Part shown: positions 44,769-61,883 of the stretch, piece by piece
How the letters are laid out: each line of letters opens with the position of its first letter
Position numbering within the stretch: position 1 is the stretch's first letter
Source of the DNA: Flexistipes sinusarabici DSM 4947
Lineage (GTDB): Bacteria > Chrysiogenota > Deferribacteres > Deferribacterales > Flexistipitaceae
Assembly (NCBI RefSeq): GCF_000218625.1
Contig: NC_015672.1
Coordinates: forward strand, 434,001 to 498,000
Reading direction: 5' to 3'
DNA: 64,000 nt
The notes under the pieces: generated by a model
The model's database searches: none
Seen by the model: only the letters and a program-made list of their open reading frames with translations
What the model was told of the DNA's origin: nothing
Position numbers and translations under genes: made by a program

Positions 44769-45293
44769 ATGGCTAAAGAATGGTATGTTGTTCACACATA
44801 TTCCGGTTTTGAAAAGCGGGTTAAACAACTGCTGGAAGAAAAAATTAAAAATGAAAATTTATATGATGATATTGATGATGTGCTTATACCCACAGAAGAT
44901 GTAGTTGAACTCAAAAAAGGAAAAAAGAAAATAAGTAAGAAAAAAACTTTTCCGGGGTATATACTTGTTCATATGGAAATGAACACCACTAATTGGCATA
45001 AGGTTAAGTCAATACCTAAAGTAACCGGCTTTGTCGGAGGGATAAATCCTGTTCCGATTCCTGAGCAGGATGTAAAAGCCATGATTGATCTGGCAATATC
45101 CCAAGCTCCGCGTATGGCTGCTAAATATATGAAAGGCGATACTGTGGAGGTCGTCGACGGACCTTTTTTAGGCTTTAACGGTGTAGTGGACGAAGTGAAC
45201 CCTGAGAAAGAAAAAGTAAAAGTAATAGTAAGTATTTTCGGAAGACAGACACCTATTGAGCTCGACTATTTACAAGTTAAACGTGTGGGCTAA
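44769..45293 (+). CDS. nusG: Transcription termination/antitermination protein NusG
   Basis: A 174-residue transcription factor that binds RNA polymerase through its NGN domain (WYVVHTYSGFEKRV at the start) and Rho or ribosomal S10 through the C-terminal KOW domain (GDTVEVVDGPFLGFNGVV). The ATG at 44769 is used rather than a TTG one codon upstream. It follows secE by 4 bases. Confidence 0.96.
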   Translation: MAKEWYVVHTYSGFEKRVKQLLEEKIKNENLYDDIDDVLIPTEDVVELKKGKKKISKKKTFPGYILVHMEMNTTNWHKVKSIPKVTGFVGGINPVPIPEQDVKAMIDLAISQAPRMAAKYMKGDTVEVVDGPFLGFNGVVDEVNPEKEKVKVIVSIFGRQTPIELDYLQVKRVG

Positions 45294-45311
45294 ATTTTTG
45301 GAGGAAATGCA

Positions 45312-45737
45312 ATGGCTAAGAAAGAATTAGGTCAAATAAAATTACAAATACCTGCGGGGAAAGCTAATCCTTCGCCACCAGTTGGTCCTGCTCTGGGTCA
45401 GCGGGGTGTGAATATTATGGAATTTTGTAAGGCTTTCAATGCGGCGACACAAAATCAGGGTGACATGGTTATCCCTGTGATTATCACTGTGTATGAAGAC
45501 AGGTCCTTTACCTTCATTACGAAGACACCGCCAACTTCCATACTTATTAAAAAGGAATTGAATAAAGAAAAGGGCTCCGGCAGTCCCAAGCTTGAGAAGA
45601 TAGGCAAATTATCTGCAGATCAGGTCAAAAAGATTGCTGAGATCAAATTACCGGACTTAAACACCAATGATATAAATCAGGCTGTTAAAATTGTTGCCGG
45701 TTCTGCAAGAAGTATGGGAGTGGAAGTAGAACTTTAA
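45312..45737 (+). CDS. rplK: 50S ribosomal protein L11
   Basis: A 141-residue protein of the GTPase-associated centre, binding 23S rRNA and contacting elongation factors. The N-terminal proline-rich region ([19 protein letters not shown]) and C-terminal rRNA-binding region ([18 protein letters not shown]) are typical. GGAGG lies before the ATG. Cotranscribed with rplA. Confidence 0.97.
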   Translation: MAKKELGQIKLQIPAGKANPSPPVGPALGQRGVNIMEFCKAFNAATQNQGDMVIPVIITVYEDRSFTFITKTPPTSILIKKELNKEKGSGSPKLEKIGKLSADQVKKIAEIKLPDLNTNDINQAVKIVAGSARSMGVEVEL

Positions 45738-45752
45738 ATTTAAGGAGTAATC

Positions 45753-46460
45753 ATGGCTAAACATGGGAAAAAATATAAAGAAGCTTTAAGTAAGATTGAC
45801 AGGCTTAAAAGCTATGAATTGCAGGAAGCTTTGAGCCTGCTCAAGGAAGTAACTTTTGCCAACTTTGACGAGACAGTGGAAGCTGTTGTTAAATTGGGAG
45901 TTGACCCGAGGCATGCAGATCAAATGGTCAGGGGGTCAGTAAGTTTGCCCCATGGAACTGGCAAGACCGTGAGAGTTCTTGTTTTTGCAAAAGGGGATAA
46001 AGCCCAGGAGGCAAAAGATGCAGGTGCTGACTATGTAGGCGACGACGATTTGATGAGCAAAATTCAGGGAGGTTGGTTTGACTTTGACAAGGTAGTTGCA
46101 ACGCCAGACATGATGGCAAGCGTAGGTAAGTTAGGTAGGTTGTTAGGGCCAAGAGGGTTAATGCCCAACCCCAAAGTGGGCACAGTAACAAACAATATTA
46201 AAGAAGTGGTAAGTGATCTGAAAGCCGGTATGATAGAATACCGGGTTGACAAGGCCGGGATAATACATGCCCCGGTTGGAAAGAAAAGTTTTGAAAGCAC
46301 ACAGTTGGCTGAAAATCTTAAGTCGTTGATCGATTCGCTGGTAAAAGCGAAACCCGAGTCTGCCAAGGGGCAGTATGTAAGGGGAGTTTATATCTCTACA
46401 ACGATGGGACCAGGACTTAAAGTTGACCAACAACAACTGCTTGGAGAACTGAAACTGTAA
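45753..46460 (+). CDS. rplA: 50S ribosomal protein L1
   Basis: A 235-residue L1-stalk protein and likely translational repressor of the L11-L1 unit. It has the [10 protein letters not shown] motif and a [10 protein letters not shown] region. Normal length. AAGGAG precedes the ATG. Confidence 0.97.
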   Translation: MAKHGKKYKEALSKIDRLKSYELQEALSLLKEVTFANFDETVEAVVKLGVDPRHADQMVRGSVSLPHGTGKTVRVLVFAKGDKAQEAKDAGADYVGDDDLMSKIQGGWFDFDKVVATPDMMASVGKLGRLLGPRGLMPNPKVGTVTNNIKEVVSDLKAGMIEYRVDKAGIIHAPVGKKSFESTQLAENLKSLIDSLVKAKPESAKGQYVRGVYISTTMGPGLKVDQQQLLGELKL

Positions 46461-46550
46461 AAATCGAAAGTAATTCTGGTTGAAGAAGCAGGTGTGCAAA
46501 CGTAAATCCTGCGGAAACCGGTTGTTATAGATGCGGCCGGAAATAGGAGG
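46461..46550 (+). promoter_or_regulatory. Probable L10 (rplJ) leader
   Basis: The 96-base gap before rplJ folds with GCAGG/CCTGC (46488-46492, 46508-46512) and CCGG/CCGG stems. A structured leader bound by the L10-L12 complex is known at this position in many bacteria. Assignment rests on position and stems only. Confidence 0.5.
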
Positions 46551-46556
46551 ACTAAA

Positions 46557-47078
46557 TTGAAAAGAAGTGATAAAGAGCAGTTAGTAGAAGAACTTTCAAC
46601 CGAAATATCCGAAGCTTCTGCAATTTTCCTTACAGATTTTAAAGGATTGAACTTTCCTCAGATGGAAAATGTCAGGAGTACAATAAAATCTTTAGACAGC
46701 AACTTTAAAGTTGTTAAAAATAGACTTTTGAAATTGGCCCTGGAAAAACAGGAAATTGAAGGACTTCATGAGCACCTTGTACAACCTACAGCTTGCGCCA
46801 TTGTTAAAGGAGAACCAACAGCAGTTGCCAAAGAGTTCAAAAAGTTTGCCAAAGAATATGACGCTTTCGATATCAAAGGTGGGTATTTTGAAGGGGCAGT
46901 GTTAAGTGATCAGGACATTATCGCCCTTGCGGATATACCTTCCAGAGAGGAATTGTTGTCGAAAATGTTAGGAAGCATGACAGCGCCGGCAAGAAATTTT
47001 GTTTCCCTTCTTGCAAATGTTCCAAGGAACTTCTTGAATGTGCTTAATGCCATTAAGGATCAAAAAGAAAATAATTAA
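46557..47078 (+). CDS. rplJ: 50S ribosomal protein L10
   Basis: A 173-residue protein that anchors L7/L12 dimers to the ribosomal stalk. FLTDFKGL and KVVKNRLLKLAL are typical N-terminal motifs. The start is TTG with AGGAGG 6 bases upstream. Operon with rplL. Confidence 0.96.
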   Translation: MKRSDKEQLVEELSTEISEASAIFLTDFKGLNFPQMENVRSTIKSLDSNFKVVKNRLLKLALEKQEIEGLHEHLVQPTACAIVKGEPTAVAKEFKKFAKEYDAFDIKGGYFEGAVLSDQDIIALADIPSREELLSKMLGSMTAPARNFVSLLANVPRNFLNVLNAIKDQKENN

Positions 47079-47095
47079 CTTATGGAGGATAGGAT

Positions 47096-47479
47096 ATGTC
47101 TATCACAAAAGAACAAGTAGTTGAATTTATCGAAAATATGTCTGTTATCGAGCTGGCTGACTTTGTTAAAGAGCTCGAGGACAAATTTGGTGTTTCTGCT
47201 GCAGCACCTATGGCTATGGCTCCCGGTGCGGCTGCAGGCGGCGAAGCTGCTGAAGAAGCTGCTGAACAAACTGAATTTGATGTTGTGTTATCATCAGCTG
47301 GTGATAAGAAGGTTCAGGTTATTAAGGTTGTCAGAGAGATAACCGGACTCGGCCTTAAAGAAGCCAAAGCTCTTGTGGACGGTGCACCGAAACCTGTTAA
47401 GGAAGGTGTTACCAAAGAGGAAGCTGAAGAACTCAAAGGAAAGCTTGAGGAAGTCGGCGCAGGAATAGAAATAAAGTAA
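47096..47479 (+). CDS. rplL: 50S ribosomal protein L7/L12
   Basis: A 127-residue stalk protein that recruits translational GTPases. N-terminal dimerisation domain, Ala/Glu-rich hinge at about 35-60, and a C-terminal domain with [27 protein letters not shown] precedes the ATG. Confidence 0.97.
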   Translation: MSITKEQVVEFIENMSVIELADFVKELEDKFGVSAAAPMAMAPGAAAGGEAAEEAAEQTEFDVVLSSAGDKKVQVIKVVREITGLGLKEAKALVDGAPKPVKEGVTKEEAEELKGKLEEVGAGIEIK

Positions 47480-47508
47480 CTATTTTTAAAAATTAACGCA
47501 ATATATTC

Positions 47509-47534
47509 ATTAAGGGCGCAGCTGCGCCCTTAAT
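47509..47534. terminator. 26-bp perfect palindrome between rplL and rpoB
   Basis: A fully palindromic GC-rich hairpin centred at 47521, followed by only a weak T-run. It sits where E. coli has an attenuator and an RNase III site, so partial termination or RNA processing to lower rpoBC expression is likely. Confidence 0.6.
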
Positions 47535-47576
47535 GTATCTTAGTAATCAAAATATAATTCCCGGCAGGTGGAAAAC

Positions 47577-50500
47577 ATGACAAAATCTTCAAATTCCATC
47601 GAAAGATTAAATTTTTCAAAAATCAGACAGGAGGTAGATTTACCGGACTTAATCGAAGTCCAGAAGGAATCGTATGCCCAGCTGCTCCAGGAGCATGTAC
47701 CTTCGCACGAAAGATTGGAGAAAGGTCTGGAGCAGGTATTCAGAGAAGTCTTTCCCATTACCGATTTCAATGAGACATCTATTTTGGAATATGTGAGCTA
47801 TGCTCTTGATAAAGCAAAATACACTGCATCTGAAGCAATACAGCGTAAAACAACATATGCTGCTCCGCTCAGAGTAAAAGTTCGTTTAGTGAACTATGAT
47901 ATAGATGAAGAAACTAATGAAAAATCCGTTTTATCGGCAAAAGAGGCTGAAGTTTATCTTTGTGATATTCCATTAATGACGGAAAGGGGTACATTTGTCA
48001 TTAACGGTGTGGAAAGGGTAGTTGTTAATCAATTACACCGTTCCCCGGGGATATTTTTTGAAGATGCTACGGCTGGAAAAAGTGTTGTGGAAAAACACTT
48101 GTATAGTGCGCGAATAATCCCTTACAGAGGTTCCTGGATAGATTTTGAATTTGATGCAAAAAATGTGATGTACGTCAGAATTGATAAAAAACGGAAGATC
48201 CCCGTAACCGTCCTTCTAAAAGCTCTTGGTCTGGATGAACAGAAAATACTCGGTACTTATTACGGTACAGAAACAATACATTTCACTGATGACGGGATGG
48301 TTAAGGATTTTGATCCGGAAAAAATTATTGGCAGAAGAAACAGCTGTGAAATCAAAGATGAAACCGGTGAAATACTTGTAAAAGCTAACTACAAGATTAC
48401 AAAAGCAGCAAGAAAGAGGCTTGTTAAAGCTGGAATCCAATATATTCCGATAAATATAGAGGATATTGAAGAAACATATATAGCTGAAGATATTGCTGAT
48501 CAGGAAGGGGAAATTATTGCAGAGTCAAACACCTCTATCAGCGAAGAAATTCTTGAAAGGTTGAAAGATAACGATATAGAATCTTTTAAAGTTTTGAGTA
48601 TTGATAGGCAGTCAAGCGACAGTGCTATAAGAGATATCTTAGCATCTGACAAGGTTAAAACCCAGGAAGAAGCACTTTTGGAAATATACAAAAAGCTGCG
48701 TCCAGGTGAGCCGGCCACTCTTGAAACTGCACAGAATCTGTTTGATAATCTATTCTTTAATGAAAAACGTTATGACCTATCCCGAGTGGGAAGATTGAAG
48801 ATTAACAAAAGACTGAAATTAAATACACCCCTTGATACAACTACACTGACACCGGAAGATATAGTGGAAACAGTCAGGGTGCTTGACAATATAAGACAGG
48901 GGCTCGATAAAGTAGATGACATCGACCACCTCGGTCACAGACGGGTCAGGGCTGTGGGTGAACAGCTTCAGAATCATATAAGAATCGGCCTTACCAGGAT
49001 GGAAAAAACTGTAAAAGAAAGGATGAGTATTCAGGATATAGAGGAGTTGTCTCCTCAGGATCTCCTTAATGCCAAGCCTCTTTCTGCTTCCATAAAAGAA
49101 TTTTTCGGAAGTTACCAGCTTTCGCAATTTATGGATCAGACAAATCCTCTAAGTGAGGTTACGAATAAAAGGAGACTTTCGGCATTGGGGCCCGGAGGAC
49201 TTAACAGAGAAAGAGCGGGTTTTGAAGTAAGGGATGTTCATACATCTCACTACGGCAGAATCTGCCCTATTGAAACACCTGAAGGTCCCAATATCGGTTT
49301 GATAACCTCTTTAACGACTTTCGCCCGGATAAATGAATTCGGTTTTATTGAAACACCTTACAGAAAAGTTGAAAACAACAGAGTAACGGATGACGTTGTC
49401 TACATGTCAGCCATTGAAGAAGAGGATTTTTGCATTGCGCAGGCTAATGCACCTTTGGATGAAAATGGATATTTTATCAGAGACGTTGTGGCCTCAAGGT
49501 ACAAAGGAGAGTCGGTTACTTCGCCTAAGGAAGATATTCAATATATGGACGTTGCACCGATGCAGATAGTTTCGGTTTCCACTGCACTTGTTCCTTTTCT
49601 GGAACATGATGATGCTAACAGGGCACTTATGGGATCTAACATGCAGCGTCAGGCGGTACCGCTGGTCAAGACAGATGCACCGATAGTCGGCACCGGCATG
49701 GAGAGCAAAGTTGCCAAAGATTCAGGAGCCGTAATAACTGCGAAAAATGCAGGATATGTGGATTACGTAGATGCTGAGAAGGTTGTCATTCGCTATGAGA
49801 AAGAGGATGATTTCGGAATAGATGTTTACGAACTTGTAAAATACAGAAGATCCAATCAGGACACATGCATCAATTACAAACCAATTGTTAATAAAAACGA
49901 CTATGTGGCAAAAGGCGATCCTATTGCTGACGGTCCTGCTACAGACAGGGGTGATCTTGCTCTGGGCAGGAATGTTATTGTGGCGTTTATGCCATGGATG
50001 GGTTACAACTACGAAGACTCAATTCTGGTTTCTGAAAAACTCGTAAAAGAGGATGCTTTTACTTCCATTCATATCGAGGAATACGAAGTTGAAGCCAGAG
50101 ATACCAAACTGGGACCTGAAGAAATTACCAGAGATATACCAAATGTGAGTGAGGAAGCACTTGCTAACCTGGATGAAAGCGGTATCATAAGAACGGGTGC
50201 TCAGGTTAGTGAGGGTGAAATCCTGGTGGGAAAGGTCACTCCCAAAGGAGAGTCTCAGTCCACGCCCGAGGAAAAATTACTCAGGGCAATTTTCGGTGAA
50301 AAAGCCGGGGACGTAAAAGATGCCTCACTAAGGGTTCCACCTGGTATTACAGGTACAGTTGTCGATGTCCAGTGTATGACAAGACGCGGTGTGGAAAAGG
50401 ATGAGAGAACTGAAGAAATTGAGCACGAAGAGTACGAGAAGATAAAGTACGACTATAAGAAGAAGCTGGAATCTCTTGAAGTGGCAAGAAAGAATAAAAT

Positions 50501-51548
50501 AGTCGACTTGCTGAGCGGCAAAACTCTGCAGGATTCATTCGAAACGGAAAGTGTGAAGCTTGATGCCGGCAGCAAACTTACCAAAAAAGTGTTAAACAAG
50601 CTTGACTATTCGGAGCTTGTAATGCTGCCTGTAAAGAAAAAGAATGAATTCGAAAATAAATTGTCGCAGATAAACGCCATATATTTTGATAGAATCAAAA
50701 TGGTTGAGGAAGATTTTAAGGATTTAAAATCGAAAGTTGAGAAAGGCGATGAACTTCCTGCCGGTGTCTTAAAGTCCGTCAGGGTTTATATCGCTGTTAA
50801 ACGCAAGCTAATGGTAGGCGATAAAATGGCGGGAAGACATGGAAATAAAGGTGTTATCTCCAGAATACTGCCTGAAGAGGATATGCCGTTCCTGCCCGAT
50901 GGTACCCCTGCTGAAATTGCACTGAACCCCCTTGGTGTTCCATCCCGTATGAACGTGGGACAGGTATTGGAAACACACCTGGGGTGGGCTGCAAGAGCAC
51001 TCGGTCTGCATATTGCTACACCGGTGTTTGACAGTGCACAGGAATCAGATATTAAAGAAATGTTGAAAAAGAGCGGGTTCCAGGCAGACGGACAGACGGT
51101 TCTTTTTGACGGAAGGACAGGTGAACGCTTTGATCAGGAAGTCACTGTTGGTGTAATGTATATACTAAAGCTTCATCATCTTGTGGAAACCAAAATCCAC
51201 GCCAGATCTACAGGTCCGTATTCATTGGTTACCCAGCAGCCTCTTGGAGGCAAGGCTCAATTCGGCGGTCAGAGACTTGGTGAAATGGAAGTCTGGGCGC
51301 TTGAAGCCTACGGGGCGGCCCATGTGCTTCAGGAGATGCTGACTGTTAAATCGGATGATGTTGAAGGAAGAACAAAGGTTTATGAAGCAATTGTTAACGG
51401 TAATCTGGACTTTGAGGCAAGCATGCCCGAGTCTTTTAACGTTCTGATAAAGGAACTGCAAGGTCTGGCACTCGATGTTGAGCTAATGACAAAAGAAGAG
51501 CTCGACAAAGAGGAAACGACAGAAAAAGTTGATGAAATAGAAAATTAA
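47577..51548 (+). CDS. rpoB: RNA polymerase beta subunit
   Basis: A 1323-residue catalytic subunit. The rifampicin region ([20 protein letters not shown] and GPGGL) shows no resistance-type change that I can see, and the C-terminal [21 protein letters not shown] region contacts beta prime. The ATG at 47577 is preceded by AGGTGG; an in-frame GTG at 47568 lies inside that site. It is followed 11 bases later by rpoC. Confidence 0.97.
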   Translation: MTKSSNSIERLNFSKIRQEVDLPDLIEVQKESYAQLLQEHVPSHERLEKGLEQVFREVFPITDFNETSILEYVSYALDKAKYTASEAIQRKTTYAAPLRVKVRLVNYDIDEETNEKSVLSAKEAEVYLCDIPLMTERGTFVINGVERVVVNQLHRSPGIFFEDATAGKSVVEKHLYSARIIPYRGSWIDFEFDAKNVMYVRIDKKRKIPVTVLLKALGLDEQKILGTYYGTETIHFTDDGMVKDFDPEKIIGRRNSCEIKDETGEILVKANYKITKAARKRLVKAGIQYIPINIEDIEETYIAEDIADQEGEIIAESNTSISEEILERLKDNDIESFKVLSIDRQSSDSAIRDILASDKVKTQEEALLEIYKKLRPGEPATLETAQNLFDNLFFNEKRYDLSRVGRLKINKRLKLNTPLDTTTLTPEDIVETVRVLDNIRQGLDKVDDIDHLGHRRVRAVGEQLQNHIRIGLTRMEKTVKERMSIQDIEELSPQDLLNAKPLSASIKEFFGSYQLSQFMDQTNPLSEVTNKRRLSALGPGGLNRERAGFEVRDVHTSHYGRICPIETPEGPNIGLITSLTTFARINEFGFIETPYRKVENNRVTDDVVYMSAIEEEDFCIAQANAPLDENGYFIRDVVASRYKGESVTSPKEDIQYMDVAPMQIVSVSTALVPFLEHDDANRALMGSNMQRQAVPLVKTDAPIVGTGMESKVAKDSGAVITAKNAGYVDYVDAEKVVIRYEKEDDFGIDVYELVKYRRSNQDTCINYKPIVNKNDYVAKGDPIADGPATDRGDLALGRNVIVAFMPWMGYNYEDSILVSEKLVKEDAFTSIHIEEYEVEARDTKLGPEEITRDIPNVSEEALANLDESGIIRTGAQVSEGEILVGKVTPKGESQSTPEEKLLRAIFGEKAGDVKDASLRVPPGITGTVVDVQCMTRRGVEKDERTEEIEHEEYEKIKYDYKKKLESLEVARKNKIVDLLSGKTLQDSFETESVKLDAGSKLTKKVLNKLDYSELVMLPVKKKNEFENKLSQINAIYFDRIKMVEEDFKDLKSKVEKGDELPAGVLKSVRVYIAVKRKLMVGDKMAGRHGNKGVISRILPEEDMPFLPDGTPAEIALNPLGVPSRMNVGQVLETHLGWAARALGLHIATPVFDSAQESDIKEMLKKSGFQADGQTVLFDGRTGERFDQEVTVGVMYILKLHHLVETKIHARSTGPYSLVTQQPLGGKAQFGGQRLGEMEVWALEAYGAAHVLQEMLTVKSDDVEGRTKVYEAIVNGNLDFEASMPESFNVLIKELQGLALDVELMTKEELDKEETTEKVDEIEN

Positions 51549-51559
51549 TGGAGGGCTAA

Positions 51560-55618
<4,059 letters not shown>

Positions 55619-55620
55619 TG

Positions 55621-55646
55621 AGCGGGAGATTTTCTCCCGCTTTTTT
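55621..55646 (+). terminator. Terminator after rpoC
   Basis: AGCGGGAGA (55621-55629) pairs perfectly with TCTCCCGCT (55633-55641) around a TTT loop, followed by T residues. It separates the rpo and str operons. Confidence 0.92.
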
Positions 55647-55674
55647 GATACGTTAATAAAATCGATAATAAACC

Positions 55675-55703
55675 TTGACATTAGCAAAAACCGTTGATAA
55701 TAT
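55675..55703 (+). promoter_or_regulatory. Promoter of the str operon
   Basis: TTGACA at 55675-55680 and TAATAT at 55698-55703 with a 17-base spacer, 125 bases before rpsL. Confidence 0.75.
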
Positions 55704-55732
55704 CTGAGGCTCATTTTGAGGTAAGTATATTT

Positions 55733-55828
55733 ATGCGTAATGATAATACTGCAGTGCCTAAAAGGCTGATTAAGCAGGATATAAAAGGGATAAAAATACA
55801 AACGTTTCAACTTTTTGGAGGTGTTTAG
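55733..55828 (+). CDS. Possible 31-codon leader ORF of rpsL
   Basis: Runs from an ATG (with GAGGT about 12 bases upstream) to a TAG directly abutting the GTG start of rpsL, spanning the rpsL ribosome binding site (GGAGGTG). The peptide begins MRNDNTAVPKRLIK and ends in FGGV. It could couple translation into rpsL or be chance. Confidence 0.3.
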   Translation: MRNDNTAVPKRLIKQDIKGIKIQTFQLFGGV

Positions 55829-56200
55829 GTGCCAACTTTGAACCAGTTAGTGAGAAAGGGCAGAAAAGAAGTAGGGAAGAAAACAAAATCTCCTGCATTG
55901 AGAGATAATCCTCAGAGAAGGGGGGTTTGTGTAAGGGTTTATACTACAACACCCAAAAAGCCTAACTCTGCATTGAGAAAGGTTGCAAGGGTGAGGCTTA
56001 CAAACGGTGCAGAGGTTACAGCATATATACCGGGAATAGGCCATAATCTGCAGGAACACTCTGTTGTTTTGGTAAGAGGCGGCAGGGTAAAGGACTTGCC
56101 CGGTGTTAGATATAAGATAGTAAGAGGTGCTCTGGATACAGCCGGTGTAACTGACAGAAAGCAGAGCAGATCAAAATATGGCGCTAAAAGGCCAAAGTAG
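55829..56200 (+). CDS. rpsL: 30S ribosomal protein S12
   Basis: A 123-residue decoding-centre protein. [10 protein letters not shown] retains the lysine that is changed in streptomycin-resistant strains, and [16 protein letters not shown] is conserved. The start is GTG after TTTGGAGGTG. First gene of the str cluster rpsL-rpsG-fusA-tuf. Confidence 0.97.
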   Translation: MPTLNQLVRKGRKEVGKKTKSPALRDNPQRRGVCVRVYTTTPKKPNSALRKVARVRLTNGAEVTAYIPGIGHNLQEHSVVLVRGGRVKDLPGVRYKIVRGALDTAGVTDRKQSRSKYGAKRPK

Positions 56201-56683
<483 letters not shown>

Positions 56684-56695
56684 AAGGAGGTATTA

Positions 56696-58771
56696 GTGGC
56701 TAGAAAGTATTCGCTCGAAAGACAGCGAAATATCGGTATCATGGCACATATTGATGCGGGTAAAACAACAACAACAGAAAGAATCCTGTTTTATACAGGT
56801 GTAAATTATAAAATCGGCGAAGTTCACGATGGTGCTGCAACCATGGACTGGATGGAGCAGGAAAAAGAGCGTGGAATAACGATTACTTCAGCTACAACCC
56901 AATGTTTCTGGAAGGATCACAGGATTAATATTATAGACACTCCCGGACACGTTGATTTTACTGTGGAAGTGGAAAGGTCTCTTAAGGTTCTCGATGGTTC
57001 AGTTGCAGTTTTTTGTGCGGTAGGTGGTGTTGAACCTCAGTCGGAAACAGTTTGGCGTCAGGCTGATAAGTACGGTGTACCACGGATTGCGTTTGTAAAC
57101 AAAATGGACAGAGTGGGTGCAGACTACTTTAGAGTTGTTGATATGATAAAAAATCGTCTGGATGCGAGACCTTTGGTCTGCCAGCTGCCCATCGGTGTGG
57201 AGGATTCTTTTGAAGGTGTCATTGACCTTATCAGAATGAAAGGTATTGTCTGGCACGGTGAGGAGCTTGGTGCCAAGTATGATTATATAGACATCCCGTC
57301 TGAATACGTTGAGCAGGCTGAAAAATACAGGGAAAGCCTTGTTGAAATGGTTTGTGAAACGGATGAAACATTAATGGAAAAATATTTTGAAGGTGAAGAT
57401 ATCTCCGAAGAGGAATTGGTTTCTGCAATAAGGAAAGGGACGAATAATCTCGAATTTACTCCCGTTTTTTGTGGGAGTGCCTTTAAGAATAAAGGTGTGC
57501 AGCCTCTGCTTGATGCTGTTGTTGACTATATGCCTTCACCACTTGATGTGCCGCCCATCAAGGGAGTTAAACCAGGTACTGAGGAAGAAGTTGTCAGAAG
57601 GCCGGTGGATGATGATCCTTTTGCAGCGCTTGCTTTTAAGATAACTACCGATCCTTATATGGGACAGTTAACATATTTCAGAGTATATTCGGGAAGCCTT
57701 GAGGCAGGCAACTATATTTACAATGCCTCCAAAGGTAAAAAAGAACGTGTTGGAAGACTTCTGAAGATGCATTCAAATAAAAGGGAAGAGATTAAAGAAA
57801 TTTTTGCCGGTGATATCTGTGCTACTGTCGGTTTGAAGTTTACAACCACAGGGGATACACTGTGTGATGAAAAGGATCCTGTAGAACTTGAATCTATGGA
57901 ATTTCCCGAGCCTGTTATCTCGGTTGCTATTGAGCCCAAAACACGCAGCGATCAGGATAAACTATCCTCAGCTTTGGCAAAACTTGCTCAGGAAGACCCT
58001 ACTTTTAAAGTAAAAGTGGATGACGAAACAGGTCAGACCATTATATCAGGAATGGGAGAGCTGCATCTGGATATAATTGTTGACAGGCTGTTGAGAGAAT
58101 TCAAGGTTGAAGCTAATGTAGGAAGTCCGCAGGTTGCTTACAGAGAGACTATCAGAAAGAATGTTAAACAGGAATCTAAATATATCAAACAATCCGGTGG
58201 TAGAGGACAGTATGGTCACGTGTGGCTGGAGCTTGAGCCTCTTGAAGCCGGCGAAGGTTTTCAGTTTGAGAATAAGATTGTGGGCGGTGCTATTCCTAAA
58301 GATTTCATCCCTGCAGTTCAAAAAGGTATTGAAGAGGCAATGGAAGCCGGTGTTCAGGCTGGTTTTCCTGTTGTGGATGTTAAAGTAACCCTTTACGACG
58401 GCTCGTTTCATGAAGTTGACTCATCAGAGATGGCTTTTAAAATTGCGGCTTCGATGGGTTTTAAGGACGGGATGAAAAAGGCCTCTCCGGTTATACTGGA
58501 GCCTATAATGAAAGTCGAAGTTGTTGTGCCTGAAGAGTATATGGGTGATGTTATGGGAGATTTAAACTCCCGGAGAGGAAGAGTGGAAGGTATGGATTCC
58601 AGAGGCAATACTCAGGTTATAAACAGTTATGTTCCGCTTAAAGAGATGTTCGGCTATGCTACGAATCTGAGATCATTAACGCAGGGCAGGGCTACTTATA
58701 CAATGCAGTTTAGCCATTACGAGGAAGTACCTGCGACCATTGCTGAAGAAATTGCAAAATCAAGAGTATAG
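56696..58771 (+). CDS. fusA: Elongation factor G
   Basis: A 691-residue translocation GTPase with P-loop [23 protein letters not shown] and NKMDR, then domains II-V. Normal length for canonical EF-G. GTG start with AAGGAGG upstream. It ends 15 bases before tuf. Confidence 0.97.
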   Translation: MARKYSLERQRNIGIMAHIDAGKTTTTERILFYTGVNYKIGEVHDGAATMDWMEQEKERGITITSATTQCFWKDHRINIIDTPGHVDFTVEVERSLKVLDGSVAVFCAVGGVEPQSETVWRQADKYGVPRIAFVNKMDRVGADYFRVVDMIKNRLDARPLVCQLPIGVEDSFEGVIDLIRMKGIVWHGEELGAKYDYIDIPSEYVEQAEKYRESLVEMVCETDETLMEKYFEGEDISEEELVSAIRKGTNNLEFTPVFCGSAFKNKGVQPLLDAVVDYMPSPLDVPPIKGVKPGTEEEVVRRPVDDDPFAALAFKITTDPYMGQLTYFRVYSGSLEAGNYIYNASKGKKERVGRLLKMHSNKREEIKEIFAGDICATVGLKFTTTGDTLCDEKDPVELESMEFPEPVISVAIEPKTRSDQDKLSSALAKLAQEDPTFKVKVDDETGQTIISGMGELHLDIIVDRLLREFKVEANVGSPQVAYRETIRKNVKQESKYIKQSGGRGQYGHVWLELEPLEAGEGFQFENKIVGGAIPKDFIPAVQKGIEEAMEAGVQAGFPVVDVKVTLYDGSFHEVDSSEMAFKIAASMGFKDGMKKASPVILEPIMKVEVVVPEEYMGDVMGDLNSRRGRVEGMDSRGNTQVINSYVPLKEMFGYATNLRSLTQGRATYTMQFSHYEEVPATIAEEIAKSRV

Positions 58772-58786
58772 AGTCAGGAGGAAAGG

Positions 58787-59977
<1,191 letters not shown>

Positions 59978-59989
59978 TAGAGGTATATA

Positions 59990-60298
59990 ATGGCTGAACA
60001 AAAGATACGAATAAAATTAAAAGGCTACGATCATAAAATACTGGATAAAGCAGTAAAGGATATAGTCAGCACGGCCAAGAGGACGGGGGCACAAACTGTG
60101 GGCCCTATACCATTGCCCACGAAAAAGGAAAAATTTACAGTCTTGAAATCTCCCCATGTCAATAAGAAGGCGAGAGACCAGTATGAAATCAGGACTCACA
60201 AGAGACTTGTTGATATTTTTGAGCACAACCCACAAACTATTGATGCACTTATGAAGCTGGAATTATCAGCTGGTGTGGATGTTGAAATAAAACTATAA
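59990..60298 (+). CDS. rpsJ: 30S ribosomal protein S10 (NusE)
   Basis: A 102-residue ribosomal protein that also partners NusB and NusG in transcription-translation coupling. [17 protein letters not shown] and [15 protein letters not shown] are typical. First gene of the S10 group, 12 bases after tuf. Confidence 0.97.
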   Translation: MAEQKIRIKLKGYDHKILDKAVKDIVSTAKRTGAQTVGPIPLPTKKEKFTVLKSPHVNKKARDQYEIRTHKRLVDIFEHNPQTIDALMKLELSAGVDVEIKL

Positions 60299-60313
60299 AG
60301 GTAGGGCAGGTCA

Positions 60314-60958
60314 ATGTTTAAGGCAATATTAGGAAAAAAAATAGGGATGAGTCAGATTTTTACTCCTGAAGGTAAAGTAATTCCTGTTACAGTTATTGAG
60401 GCAGGCCCTTGCACAGTAGTACAGAAGAAAAACGTAGCCAGCGACGGCTACAATGCTTTACAAATGGGGTATCAAAAGATTAAAAAAGTTAAAAATGTAA
60501 CAAAACCTATGTTGGGGCATTTTAAGAAAAACAATCTTGAGCCTTTTAAGGTACTCAAAGAGGTGAAGGTTGAAAATCCTGACGAGTTTGAGATAGGTCA
60601 GGAAGTTACAGTGGAAGCCTTTGCAGAAGGTGACGTAGTCGATGTGCAGGGAAAATCTATCGGTAAAGGATTCCAAGGTGTCATGAAAAGGTATAACTTT
60701 GGCGGCGGTCCTGCTTCGCACGGTTCGAATTTTCACCGTGAACCAGGTTCAATCGGTATGTGTGAAATGCCGGCAGAGACACCCAAAGGGAGAAAAATGC
60801 CGGGAAGAATGGGCGGCAAAAAAGTTACTGTTCAGGGAATCAAAGTAGTTAGAGTTATGCCGGAGAAAAATCTGTTGTTAGTAGCCGGAGCTGTTCCCGG
60901 GCATAAGAATTCCACTGTATTTTTAAGGGAATCTACTAAGAAACAAAAAAGTAATTAG
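60314..60958 (+). CDS. rplC: 50S ribosomal protein L3
   Basis: A 214-residue protein binding near the peptidyl-transferase centre. Motifs GKKIGMSQIF at the start and SIGKGFQGVMKRYNF with GNFHREPGSIG-like SNFHREPGSIG in the loop. AGGGCAGG precedes the ATG. Confidence 0.97.
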   Translation: MFKAILGKKIGMSQIFTPEGKVIPVTVIEAGPCTVVQKKNVASDGYNALQMGYQKIKKVKNVTKPMLGHFKKNNLEPFKVLKEVKVENPDEFEIGQEVTVEAFAEGDVVDVQGKSIGKGFQGVMKRYNFGGGPASHGSNFHREPGSIGMCEMPAETPKGRKMPGRMGGKKVTVQGIKVVRVMPEKNLLLVAGAVPGHKNSTVFLRESTKKQKSN

Positions 60959-60966
60959 AGGTCGTT

Positions 60967-61593
60967 ATGAGCAAATTGGATGTTATAAATACGAATGCAG
61001 ACAAAGTGGATGAATTGGATATATCCGAACAGTTGATGGATTATCCGGAAAAACCCTGGCTTGTTCATGAGGTTGTTAAAATGCAGCTCGCAGGCAGAAG
61101 AGCCGGAACACACGCCACAAAGAACAGGGCTAATATATCCGGAGGCGGTAAAAAACCCTGGAGGCAAAAAGGTACAGGCAGGGCAAGAGCAGGCTCATCC
61201 AGGTCCCCTCTTTGGGTCGGCGGTGCCACAATGTTTGGTCCTCAGCCCCGCAGTTATGCATATAAGATGCCCAAAAAGAAAGTTAGATCGGCTTTAAAGT
61301 CTGCCTTTAGTTCAAAGCTTAAAGATGGTAGCGTGAAAATTTTTGATAAACTTGCTACTGAAAACGGCAAAACTAAAGAAGCTGCTGAGATTTTAGCAAA
61401 ATTGAAAGCCGAAAGAAACGTACTTGTCCTCTTTACCGAGTACGATGAAAAGCTGATAAAAGCATTTAGAAATATCCCTTATGTAAAGTTGTTGAATGTG
61501 CAAGGATTAAATGTGTACGACACAGTACATGCTGAAAATATTTTGATGTCTCAGGAATGCCTTCAAAATGTTATGGAGGTACTGGAAAAATGA
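60967..61593 (+). CDS. rplD: 50S ribosomal protein L4
   Basis: A 208-residue protein; the tunnel loop with KPWRQKGTGRARAGSSRSP is intact. In many bacteria it also autoregulates the S10 operon. Its stop overlaps the rplW start as ATGA. Confidence 0.97.
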   Translation: MSKLDVINTNADKVDELDISEQLMDYPEKPWLVHEVVKMQLAGRRAGTHATKNRANISGGGKKPWRQKGTGRARAGSSRSPLWVGGATMFGPQPRSYAYKMPKKKVRSALKSAFSSKLKDGSVKIFDKLATENGKTKEAAEILAKLKAERNVLVLFTEYDEKLIKAFRNIPYVKLLNVQGLNVYDTVHAENILMSQECLQNVMEVLEK

Positions 61594-61871
61594 TATCTGT
61601 TTATGATGTAATTAAGAAGCCTTTGATTACGGAAAAGGCCGTGAGCCTTAAGGAAGATCAGAACCAAGTCGTATTTTCGGTTCATCCGCAGGCTAATAAA
61701 GTACAAATAAAACAAGCTGTGGAAGAGCTTTTTGAAGTTAAGGTCAAAGATGTAAAGACCATGAATTTTAAGGGAAAAAAGAAGCGTTTCGGCCTTACTC
61801 TGGGAAGAAGAGACGACTGGAAAAAAGCGGTGGTTATGTTAGAAGAAGATCAAAAGCTTGAGTTTGTTTAA
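61590..61871 (+). CDS. rplW: 50S ribosomal protein L23
   Basis: A 93-residue protein at the tunnel exit where trigger factor and SRP dock. It starts with MISVYDVIKKPLITEKAV. The ATG at 61590 overlaps the rplD stop; a longer upstream frame lies inside rplD and is not the start. GGAGGT is upstream. Confidence 0.96.
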   Translation: MISVYDVIKKPLITEKAVSLKEDQNQVVFSVHPQANKVQIKQAVEELFEVKVKDVKTMNFKGKKKRFGLTLGRRDDWKKAVVMLEEDQKLEFV

Positions 61872-61883
61872 GAGAGGAATGTT

